Below are positions 1 to 6,375 of a DNA stretch of 6,442 nucleotides, in pieces. Within the stretch, counting starts at the first letter, position 1. Every line of letters starts with the position of its first letter. The DNA is from Trueperaceae bacterium (lineage in GTDB: Bacteria; Deinococcota; Deinococci; Deinococcales; Trueperaceae). The stretch spans positions 1-6,442 of the forward strand of contig JARGGE010000170.1 of NCBI GenBank assembly GCA_029210865.1, written 5' to 3'. Below the pieces are notes generated by a model. The model saw only the letters and a program-made list of their open reading frames with translations, was not told the DNA's origin and did not search any database. The position numbers and the translations under genes were made by a program.

Positions 1-746
1 GTCCTCGGTCCCGCCCGGCGGTGCACGCCCGTAGACCTGCGCCCCGCTCGCGCACCCACCCGCACGTGCCCGGGAACCCCTCCGGCCGCCAGTGCCTCCA
101 GGTCCTCGCCGCTCACCTTGACCACGTCGGCGAGCGCCGCCCAACCCGCCAGTTCGGCGACGAAGGCGTCGCGATCGGGCATCAGGGCGGGGCGGACGTT
201 CGGGTCGACCACCCAGCGGACGCGGCCGGCGCCGCCCCGACCGTGGGCGGCGACCACCTCGCGGAAGGCGCTGCGGGCCGGTTCGAGGAGCAGCGACACG
301 GTGACGCTCCCGACCCGCACCGAGGCCGGCAGCGTCGGCCGCGGCTGCGGGTCGTAGGCGACGTCGGCGGTGCCGCGACGGTAGAAGGCGTAGCTGGCGT
401 TGCGGTCGGCGTCGAGCGTCACCACCGCGAGGCTGGTCGGCTCGGGGCCGCGCTCCGCGAAGCGCAGGTCGACGCCGGCGCGCTCGACGTGACCGCGCAG
501 CAGGTCGCCGAAGGCGTCGGTCGAGAAGCGGGTGAGGAAGGCCGCGGGCGTCCGCAGGCGGGCGGCGGCGACCGCGACGTTCATGGGCGAGCCGCCGGGC
601 CGCGCCCGGTAGGCCACCTCGCCGCTCGCGCCCGCCTCGCCGATCAGGTCGACGAGCGCCTCGCCGAGGGCGACGACGACGGGGTCGGGGCGGTCGGGGC
701 GGTCGGGGCGGTCGGGGCGGTCGGGTCGGTCGCTGGGTTCGGGCAT
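1..746 (-). CDS. PfkB-family carbohydrate kinase, probable fructokinase (C-terminus beyond the window)
   Basis: Probably phosphorylates a sugar, most likely fructose, with ATP in the cytoplasm. The reading frame is open for 248 codons from an ATG at 746 to the window edge. Residues 24-36 read VVALGEALVDLIG, the usual opening strand of fructokinases. Residues 51-64 read GGSPMNVAVAAARL, the glycine-rich PfkB signature 1 region. FYRRGTADVAY (121-131) and VDPNVRP (180-186) are also typical of the fructokinase branch, and VKVSGEDL (209-216) follows. The catalytic GAGD region lies off the window. Residues 6-20 are five Asp-Arg-Pro repeats, which the family does not normally have. After about residue 219 the frame stops resembling the family, while the next frame does resemble it, so a frameshift or sequence error near bases 80-92 is possible. 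No Shine-Dalgarno motif precedes the ATG. Family assignment is firm; the exact sugar is inferred. Confidence 0.9.
   Translation of the reverse strand, partial: MPEPSDRPDRPDRPDRPDRPDPVVVALGEALVDLIGEAGASGEVAYRARPGGSPMNVAVAAARLRTPAAFLTRFSTDAFGDLLRGHVERAGVDLRFAERGPEPTSLAVVTLDADRNASYAFYRRGTADVAYDPQPRPTLPASVRVGSVTVSLLLEPARSAFREVVAAHGRGGAGRVRWVVDPNVRPALMPDRDAFVAELAGWAALADVVKVSGEDLEALAAGGVPGHVRVGARAGRRSTGVHRRAGPR
682..735. repeat. 9-bp tandem repeat encoding Asp-Arg-Pro
   Basis: The unit cggtcgggg is repeated head to tail. Copies at 691-699, 700-708 and 709-717 are perfect, 718-726 differs by one base, and degenerate copies lie at both ends (682-690 and 727-735). It sits inside the 5' end of the sugar kinase gene, where the minus strand encodes five Asp-Arg-Pro units. 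Because the unit is a multiple of three, copy-number change by slippage would keep the reading frame. Confidence 0.9.
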
Positions 747-752
747 GCGGCG

Positions 753-758
753 ATCGTA
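753..758 (-). promoter_or_regulatory. Candidate -10 element of a leaderless promoter for the sugar kinase
   Basis: On the minus strand TACGAT lies 6 bases before the ATG at 746. This fits the TANNNT -10 consensus, and the spacing would start transcription at or very near the start codon. There is no ribosome binding site in front of this gene, which fits a leaderless message. No convincing -35 hexamer is visible about 17 bases upstream, so the call is tentative. Confidence 0.35.
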
Positions 759-780
759 CCGCGGGGGTCGGTGACGGCCC

Positions 781-796
781 CGGACGGTCGCGTCCG
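781..796. repeat. Short inverted repeat in the divergent intergenic region
   Basis: CGGACG and CGTCCG form 6-bp arms around a 4-base spacer. The repeat lies 22 bases upstream of the candidate -10 of the sugar kinase, roughly over where a -35 would sit, so it could be an operator. In DNA this GC-rich such short repeats occur often by chance. The rest of 747-1029 shows no RNA gene, small gene or clear promoter for the dikinase. Confidence 0.2.
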
Positions 797-1020
797 CGGT
801 GCGTGGGCACCGCTACGCCGACGGGTGGTGGGGTGTGTGTCGGGCGCTTTCCGACAGCCGCGGTGGGTCGGATGCCACTCGCAGGCGGGGGGCCCGACGC
901 GCGATGGTGGTGAGATCGGGGGCTGTCCTGCCTCGGTGCCGGCGACCGCGTCGCCCCACCGGGCCGGCCACCGCCAAAACCCTCTTCCGCCGGGTCGTCC
1001 GGCTCGGCGGTCCCCTCGTT

Positions 1021-1026
1021 GGAGGA
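1021..1026 (+). promoter_or_regulatory. Ribosome binding site of pyruvate, phosphate dikinase
   Basis: GGAGGA lies 3 bases ahead of the ATG at 1030 and is the best Shine-Dalgarno match in the window. It decides the start: the frame is open back to a GTG at 799, but those extra 77 residues are arginine-rich and do not resemble the family. Confidence 0.8.
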
Positions 1027-1029
1027 GCC

Positions 1030-3909
1030 ATGTCCGAAGCCGCGATCAAAGGCCAGGAACCGGTCGACGCCGTCGCCGGAGGTGCCGTGAAGGGCGCCGA
1101 CGGTGTCGACACCGTGTGGGTGTACGGGTTCGACGAACTCGACAAGGTCGAGGCGATCCTGCCGCCCAACGACTGGGAAGCCGCGCGCTCGCTGCTGGGC
1201 GGCAAGGGCGCGAACCTGTTCGAGATGACCCGCCTGGGCGTGCCGGTGCCGCCAGGCTTCACCGTGACCACCGCCGCCTGCAACGCTTACCTCGAGCACG
1301 ACCGCGCCTTCCCGCCCGGGATGTGGGAGCAGGAGCTCGCGGCCCTGAAGCGCGTCGAGCAGACCACCGGCAAGGGCTTCGGCGATCCGGCCAACCCGCT
1401 GCTGGTCTCGTGCCGCTCCGGCGCCAAGTTCTCGATGCCGGGCATGATGGACACGGTCCTCAACATCGGCCTCACCGACGCGGTCGCCGAGTCGATGGCC
1501 GAGTTGACCGGCGACCCGCGCTTCGTGTACGACGCCTACCGGCGCCTGGTGCAGATGTTCGGCTGCGTGGTCATGGGCATCGACGACGAGCCCTTCGAAG
1601 AGGTCATCGAAGAGGTCAAGGCCGAGCGCGGCCTCAAGCTCGACGTCGAGCTGAACGCCGAGGAATGGAAGCGCATCACCGGTCGGTTCCAGAAGCTCTT
1701 CAAGGCCTTCACCGGCCAGGAGTTCCCGCAGGAGCCCGAGAAGCAGCTCGAGCTGGCCACCCGCGCGGTGTTCAACAGCTGGTTCGGCAAGCGCGCGGTG
1801 GACTACCGCAACGCCACCGGCATCCGCCACGACCTGGGCACCGCCGTGAACATTCAGACGGTCGTGTTCGGCAACATGGGCATCGGCTCGGGCACGGGCG
1901 TCGCCTTCACCCGCAACCCGGTCGACGGCCGCAACGAGCTCTACGGCGACTACCTGCTCAACGCCCAGGGCGAGGACGTCGTCGCCGGCATCCGCAACAC
2001 GGAGCCGATCGCCAAGCTGCGCAGCGAGATGCCCGACGTCTACGCCGAGTTCGTCTCGATCTGCGAGCGCCTCGAGCATCGCTTCCGCGACATGCAGGAC
2101 GTCGAGTTCACGGTCGAGCGCGGCAAGCTCTGGATGCTCCAGACCCGCAACGGCAAACGCACCGCCCGCGCTGCCATCCAGATCGCCGTCGACCTGGCCG
2201 ACGAGGGCCTGATCGACCAGCGCGAGGCGCTCCTGCGCGTCACCCCGGACCAGGTCGACCAGCTGCTGCACCCGCAGTACACCGAGGCCACCCGCACCGA
2301 GGCCGTCGAGGCGGGCAAGCGCATCGTCGAGGGCGCGGTGAACGCCAGCCCCGGCGCCGCGGTCGGCCGGGTGGTGTTCGATGCCGACACCGCCGAGGAG
2401 TGGGCGAAGCGCGGCGAGACCGTCATCATGGTCCGCCCCGAGACCAAGCCCGACGACGTGCACGGCATGATCGCCGCCAAGGGGATCCTCACCTCGCGCG
2501 GCGGTGCCACCAGCCACGCGGCCGTGGTCGCGCGCCAGTTCGGCACGCCGGCGGTCTGCGGCGCCGAGACCCTGCGGATCGACGTCGAGCGCAAGGCGAT
2601 GGCGGCGACCACCGAGGGCGGCACGGTGTACGTGCGCGAGGGCGACTGGATCAGCCTCGACGGGGCCACCGGCGACGTCTTCGTGGGCCAGCTCGCCACC
2701 CACGAGCCCGACGTCGCCAAGGAGGAGGCGCTCGCCAAGCTGCTGTCGTGGGCCGACGTGCACCGCAAGCTGGGCGTCTGGGCCAACGCCGACTACCCGG
2801 CCGACGCGCGCCGCGCGCGCAGCTTCGGCGCCGAGGGCATCGGGCTGTGCCGCACCGAGCACATGTTCTTCGAGGAGTCGCGGCTGCCGCTCGTGCAGTC
2901 GATGATCATGGCCGATACGGCCGAGCGCCGCGCCGGCGCCCTCGACCTGCTGCTGCCCGTGCAGCGCGCCGACTTCCAGGGGCTCTTCGAGGCGATGGAG
3001 GGGCGGCCGGTCATCATCCGCTTGCTCGATCCGCCGCTCCACGAGTTCCTGCCGGCGTACGACGACCTGCAGCTCGAGCTGAGCGACCTCAAGGTCCACC
3101 TGCAGCACCACGACTCGCTCTCGAAGATCGACGACGCGCTCGCCGAGGTCCGCAAGAAGGAGGACCTGCTCGCGCGGGTCCGCGACCTGCGCGAAGCCAA
3201 CCCGATGCTCGGTCTGCGCGGCGTGCGCTTGGGCGTCATCTACCCCGAGATCACCGCGATGCAGGTGCGCGCGATCCTCGAGGCCGCGGTGAACGTGCAG
3301 CGCAAGGGGATCCCGGTGGAACCCGAGATCATGATCCCGCTCACGAGCGACGTGGGCGAGATGGCCGTCATGCGCGAGATCGTCGACCGCGTCGCCGCCC
3401 AGGTGGCCGAAGAGAGCCACAACGGCGTCGCCTTCAAGTTCGGCACCATGATCGAGATCCCGCGCGCCGCTCTGACCGCGGGCAAGATCGCCGAGAGCGC
3501 CGAGTTCTTCAGCTTCGGCACGAACGACCTCACCCAGACCACCTACGGCATCAGCCGCGACGACGCCGAGGGCAAGTTCCTCATGCGCTACGTCGAGGAG
3601 GGCGTCATCCCCACCAACCCCTTCCAGCACCTCGACCCCGACGGCGTGGGGCAGCTGCTGCGCTTCGCGGTCGCCGAGGGGCGCAAGACCCGCTCCGACC
3701 TGCACGTCGGCATCTGCGGCGAGCACGGCGGCGACCCGCAGTCGATCGCGCTCTGCCACGACATCGGCCTCGACTACGTGAGCTGCAGCCCGTTCCGCGT
3801 CCCGGTGGCGCGGCTCGCGGCGGCGCAGGCGGCCATCCACGCCGCCGAGGACGAGCTCGCGGCGGCCGCCGCGGCCGAGCTCGCCGCGGCCAAAGCCGCG
3901 ACGGCCTGA
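1030..3909 (+). CDS. ppdK: Pyruvate, phosphate dikinase
   Basis: Interconverts pyruvate, ATP and Pi with phosphoenolpyruvate, AMP and PPi in the cytoplasm, linking glycolysis and gluconeogenesis. The protein is 959 residues, longer than the usual 870-900. The N-terminal ATP-grasp domain (about 25-400) has LLGGKGANL with Lys59, SCRSGAKFSMPGMMDT (127-142), FGNMGIGSGTGVAFTRNP (280-297) and NAQGEDVVAG. The swivelling phosphohistidine domain (about 430-540) carries SRGGATSHAAVVARQ with catalytic His496, equivalent to His455 of the Clostridium symbiosum enzyme. The C-terminal PEP/pyruvate barrel (about 560-925) has GIGLCRTEHMFF, IRLLDPPLHEFLP, GTMIEIPRAAL, the PEP-utilising signature EFFSFGTNDLTQ (825-836) and GICGEHGGDP with the acid/base Cys896 (Cys831 in C. 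symbiosum). About 25 extra residues precede the conserved start, and an alanine-rich tail (about 925-959) follows SPFRVPVARLAAAQAAI. No PPDK regulatory kinase/phosphatase gene is nearby. All catalytic motifs are intact, so the gene should be functional. Confidence 0.97.
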   Translation: MSEAAIKGQEPVDAVAGGAVKGADGVDTVWVYGFDELDKVEAILPPNDWEAARSLLGGKGANLFEMTRLGVPVPPGFTVTTAACNAYLEHDRAFPPGMWEQELAALKRVEQTTGKGFGDPANPLLVSCRSGAKFSMPGMMDTVLNIGLTDAVAESMAELTGDPRFVYDAYRRLVQMFGCVVMGIDDEPFEEVIEEVKAERGLKLDVELNAEEWKRITGRFQKLFKAFTGQEFPQEPEKQLELATRAVFNSWFGKRAVDYRNATGIRHDLGTAVNIQTVVFGNMGIGSGTGVAFTRNPVDGRNELYGDYLLNAQGEDVVAGIRNTEPIAKLRSEMPDVYAEFVSICERLEHRFRDMQDVEFTVERGKLWMLQTRNGKRTARAAIQIAVDLADEGLIDQREALLRVTPDQVDQLLHPQYTEATRTEAVEAGKRIVEGAVNASPGAAVGRVVFDADTAEEWAKRGETVIMVRPETKPDDVHGMIAAKGILTSRGGATSHAAVVARQFGTPAVCGAETLRIDVERKAMAATTEGGTVYVREGDWISLDGATGDVFVGQLATHEPDVAKEEALAKLLSWADVHRKLGVWANADYPADARRARSFGAEGIGLCRTEHMFFEESRLPLVQSMIMADTAERRAGALDLLLPVQRADFQGLFEAMEGRPVIIRLLDPPLHEFLPAYDDLQLELSDLKVHLQHHDSLSKIDDALAEVRKKEDLLARVRDLREANPMLGLRGVRLGVIYPEITAMQVRAILEAAVNVQRKGIPVEPEIMIPLTSDVGEMAVMREIVDRVAAQVAEESHNGVAFKFGTMIEIPRAALTAGKIAESAEFFSFGTNDLTQTTYGISRDDAEGKFLMRYVEEGVIPTNPFQHLDPDGVGQLLRFAVAEGRKTRSDLHVGICGEHGGDPQSIALCHDIGLDYVSCSPFRVPVARLAAAQAAIHAAEDELAAAAAAELAAAKAATA

Positions 3910-3915
3910 ACCCCG

Positions 3916-3943
3916 CCCGCGCGGCGTCGAAGCGCCGCGCGGG
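3916..3943. terminator. GC-rich hairpin 1 between convergent genes
   Basis: Bases 3916-3926 (CCCGCGCGGCG) pair perfectly with 3933-3943 around the 6-base loop TCGAAG, an 11-bp stem entirely of G-C pairs. It starts 7 bases after the dikinase stop codon. No T-run follows in either direction, so it is not a textbook intrinsic terminator, but its place between two convergent genes supports a role in ending or protecting transcripts. Confidence 0.6.
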
Positions 3944-3960
3944 GTCCGAAGCGATCGTGC

Positions 3961-3989
3961 GCGCCCGCGGGCCTCGAGCCCGCGGGCGC
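3961..3989. terminator. GC-rich hairpin 2 between convergent genes
   Basis: Bases 3961-3972 (GCGCCCGCGGGC) pair perfectly with 3978-3989 around a 5-base loop, a 12-bp all G-C stem. It lies 17 bases past the stop of the minus-strand patatin gene and 17 bases after hairpin 1. It probably serves the patatin transcript, with both hairpins together acting in both directions. No T-run is present. Confidence 0.6.
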
Positions 3990-4006
3990 ACGCGTGGGGC
4001 CACCCG

Positions 4007-5779
4007 TCAGGGCCGCGAGGCCGGTCCGGGCCGCCAGGCCACCGGGTACGTCGGGGTCGCGCGCACCGAGAGGCGCCAGCTGCCGGTCGGCGCGCCGTAG
4101 CCGACGTCCACGCCCACGTCGAACGGCACGAGGCCGAACAGGGTCCCGGTCAGTCCCGCGCCGAGGCCCGCCCCCCACGCGCCGCTGGCACCGGCGGGGC
4201 CGGCGAAGCGGGCCGCGTCGGCGAAGGCCCAGACCGACGGGGTGACCAGCGCGGCCTCGGCGATCGCCTGCGGCGCGCCGAGGCGCCAGGCCAGCTCGGC
4301 GCTGCCCGCGACCAAACGCTCCGCGCTGAACGCGTCCGGGGTGAGCGCGCGCAGGCCGATGGCCGGCCCCACCGAGAAGCGTTCGAGGGGCGGCAGCCCG
4401 GCCGTCGCCGTGCCTGCGAGCAGCCGCAGGCGCAGCGTGGCCGGCTCGAGCGCGGTCCCCTCGGGCGCGGCGAGCGTCGCGCGCGCCTCCACGTGGGCGC
4501 GCGTCCAGCCGACGCCGACGCCGTGCGCCACGTCGAGGTCGACCCAGGCGCCGGGGCCGCGCCAGGCGGCCGACCCCTCGACCACGCCGGCCGGGAGGCG
4601 CCACGCCCCCGCCACCGTCCAACCGGGGTCGAGGCGCAGCCGCACCCCGAGGCGGCCATCGAGCGTGCCGGCGAGGTCGTAGCTCAGTGAGGCGTAGGGC
4701 TCGAGGGCGTACGTGGGGCGCCAGGCGGCGCGCAGCTCGAGCGCGTGGGTGCCGCCCGTGACGTTGCGAGCGTAGCTCACCCCCACCGACGCGGCGCCGA
4801 GCGGACCGTCGCGGAGGTCGACGCCCAGGCGCACGCGGCTCGAGGTCGGGACCGGCGACGGCGTCAACCGCTCGCCCCACTCGGCGGGCGAGAGCCCGAC
4901 GTCGAAGCCCAGGTTCCAGGGGCGCGGCCGCACCGCGACCGCCCGCCGCGCGGCCGCCAGGCGCTCCTGCCACCCCTCGTTGATCGGTCGACCGACGTTC
5001 GGGTCGCCGGGGGCCTCGAGCGCGATGCCCAGGTCGGCGAGGTCGGCCAGGATCGTCGGCAGCGCGTCGCGCGCCACCCGCTCCCCCGCGCGGACGAAGT
5101 CGGCGGCGAGCGCGAAATCCATGTAGGTGTTCTGCACGAGGTTGGGGTCGAGGACCCGGTTCGTCCCCTCCTTGCCGCCCTCGTTGAGGGTTGCGAGCAT
5201 GCCGATGTAGATGCGCGAGAGGTTCGCCTGCACGTTCTGCGGGTCGTAGGGGATCTCGCGGTCGAACCAGACGGCCAGGACGTAGGTCGCACCGAGCTCG
5301 CGCGCGAGCTCGCTCGGCACCGACTGGCGGATGGCGCCGTCGTAGAAGAAGCGGCCGTCGATCTCGACCGGGTCGAGCAGCGCCGGGATGGCCGTCGAGG
5401 CGCGGATGGCGTCGGCCAGCGGCCCGGGCGGCGCCACCTGGGCCGTGCTCGAGGCGAGCTCGACGACCACCGGGTAGTACGGGATCGGCGTCTCGCCGAG
5501 CTGCATCCCCTCGAGCAGCGCGTCGAGGAGGATCGAGAGCGGGGCACCGTCGAGGAGGCCGCCCCGCGGCGGCACGAGCAGCTCGGCCGCGCCGGCCGGG
5601 TCGACCTCGGCCACCACGGCCGCCAGCGTCCGCGTGTCGAAGCCAGCGGCGTACAGCCCGCCGATGAGCGACCCCATCGACGTGCCGATGACGATGTCGA
5701 TGGGGACCCCGGCCTCGCGCAGCACCCGCAGCACGCCCACGTGGGCGGCGCCGCGCGCCGCGCCACGGCGCCGCGTCAC
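4007..5779 (-). CDS. Patatin-like phospholipase fused to an outer-membrane beta-barrel
   Basis: Predicted lipid acyl hydrolase joined to an outer-membrane barrel, 590 residues if read from the GTG at 5779. The patatin domain (about 1-255) has GAARGAAHVGVLRVLREAG (6-24) around the oxyanion-hole loop, the nucleophile elbow GTSMGS with Ser34, and DGA with catalytic Asp147, so the Ser-Asp dyad is intact. Residues 288-590 alternate polar and apolar residues, as in transmembrane beta-strands. GLRALTPDAFSAERLVAGSAEL (475-496 region) matches the Omp85/BamA loop-6 area, with LRA replacing the usual (V/L)RG. This resembles type Vd (PlpD-like) proteins, but only about 30 residues link the two domains, so a POTRA domain seems absent. 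The GTG start overlaps the stop of the glycosylase gene as GTGA, implying translational coupling. From this start there is no signal peptide and no first beta-strand or GGG turn, both expected for an exported patatin. The N-terminus may therefore be truncated or affected by a frame error. The other possible start, GTG at 5788, adds only three residues. Confidence 0.85.
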   Translation of the reverse strand: MTRRRGAARGAAHVGVLRVLREAGVPIDIVIGTSMGSLIGGLYAAGFDTRTLAAVVAEVDPAGAAELLVPPRGGLLDGAPLSILLDALLEGMQLGETPIPYYPVVVELASSTAQVAPPGPLADAIRASTAIPALLDPVEIDGRFFYDGAIRQSVPSELARELGATYVLAVWFDREIPYDPQNVQANLSRIYIGMLATLNEGGKEGTNRVLDPNLVQNTYMDFALAADFVRAGERVARDALPTILADLADLGIALEAPGDPNVGRPINEGWQERLAAARRAVAVRPRPWNLGFDVGLSPAEWGERLTPSPVPTSSRVRLGVDLRDGPLGAASVGVSYARNVTGGTHALELRAAWRPTYALEPYASLSYDLAGTLDGRLGVRLRLDPGWTVAGAWRLPAGVVEGSAAWRGPGAWVDLDVAHGVGVGWTRAHVEARATLAAPEGTALEPATLRLRLLAGTATAGLPPLERFSVGPAIGLRALTPDAFSAERLVAGSAELAWRLGAPQAIAEAALVTPSVWAFADAARFAGPAGASGAWGAGLGAGLTGTLFGLVPFDVGVDVGYGAPTGSWRLSVRATPTYPVAWRPGPASRP

Positions 5780-6375
5780 CGCGTCCACGGCGGCCGGGCG
5801 GCCAGCACGCGGGCGCGCGCCGGGCAGTCGACGTCGTGGGCGCCGTCGAGGTAACCCGTCGAGACCAGGAACTCGCGCACGATCTCGCAGCCCACGAAGG
5901 TGAAGGTCACCTTGAAGCGCGCGAGCCAAGCGTCGAGCGGCAGCGGGTGGTGGGCGTCGAGCCAGCCCTCGAAGCCACCGTACGCGGGGCGCAGCGCGAC
6001 GATCCGTTGGGCGTTCGTGATCGCGGCGCGCACCTTCAGCCGGTTGCGGACGATGCCGGCGTCCGCCAGCAGCCGTGCGAGGTCGGCGTCGCCGTAGGCG
6101 GCGATGCGGTCGACGTCGTAGCCGTCGTAGGCGCGCTCGAAGGCCGCTTGCTTGCGCAGGATGGTGGTCCACGAGAGGCCGGCCTGGTTGATCTCGAGGA
6201 GCAGACGCCCGAAGAGCGCGGCGTCTCCGGACAGCGGGAAGCCGTACTGGTGGTCGTGGTACGCGCGGTGGGGGTCGGGGAGGCCGCGGCGCACCGCCTC
6301 GCAGTAGCTCGCCGGGGGGCCGTCGGTGGGGGGAGGGTTGGTCGGGCCCGCGTCGTTCGGGGGTGCGTCGCTCAC
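5776..6375 (-). CDS. tag: DNA-3-methyladenine glycosylase I
   Basis: Removes 3-methyladenine from alkylated DNA, the first step of base-excision repair. The protein has 199 residues; E. coli Tag has 187. The zinc site is complete: Cys25, His40 in AYHDHQYG, and His180 and Cys184 in GAHDVDCP keep the His-x3-Cys spacing of E. coli His175/Cys179. LLLEINQAGLSWTTILRKQ (58-76) carries Glu61 and Trp69, matching E. coli Glu38 and Trp46 of the base pocket with the same spacing. GIVRNRLKVRAAITNA and FTFVGCEIVREFLVSTGY are also family-typical. The first 24 residues are a proline-rich extension absent from E. coli Tag. The start is GTG, chosen because AGAGG lies 7 bases upstream and no ATG or GTG lies between it and the conserved core. 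Its TGA stop overlaps the GTG of the patatin gene, so the two are probably co-transcribed. Confidence 0.96.
   Translation of the reverse strand: MSDAPPNDAGPTNPPPTDGPPASYCEAVRRGLPDPHRAYHDHQYGFPLSGDAALFGRLLLEINQAGLSWTTILRKQAAFERAYDGYDVDRIAAYGDADLARLLADAGIVRNRLKVRAAITNAQRIVALRPAYGGFEGWLDAHHPLPLDAWLARFKVTFTFVGCEIVREFLVSTGYLDGAHDVDCPARARVLAARPPWTR

Noticed and set aside
962..969. GGCCGGCC palindrome upstream of the dikinase
   Set aside because: An 8-base palindrome made only of G and C is expected by chance at this base composition, and it lacks spacing or copies that would suggest an operator.
799..1029. Upstream extension of the dikinase to a GTG at 799
   Set aside because: The added 77 residues are basic and low-complexity, and a strong ribosome binding site sits just before the ATG at 1030.
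21..4100. Very long plus-strand open frame (1359 codons) across the kinase and dikinase genes
   Set aside because: The product is arginine-, proline- and glycine-rich without any recognisable motif. It runs antisense to the kinase and out of frame with the dikinase, both of which show clear family motifs. High GC removes stop codons.
3774..4973. 399-codon minus-strand frame overlapping the dikinase end and the patatin barrel
   Set aside because: It crosses the terminator hairpins and reads as arginine-rich low-complexity sequence, out of frame with the beta-barrel coding region.
4745..5854. 369-codon plus-strand frame antisense to the patatin and glycosylase genes
   Set aside because: The product is dominated by Arg, Ala, Asp and Val in shadow-like patterns, with no motif. 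The opposite strand encodes an intact catalytic dyad.
5780..6172. Extension of the patatin gene upstream to 6172
   Set aside because: The extra 131 residues are the shadow of the glycosylase gene in another frame, almost all Arg/Pro/Ala, with no hydrophobic segment that could be a signal peptide.
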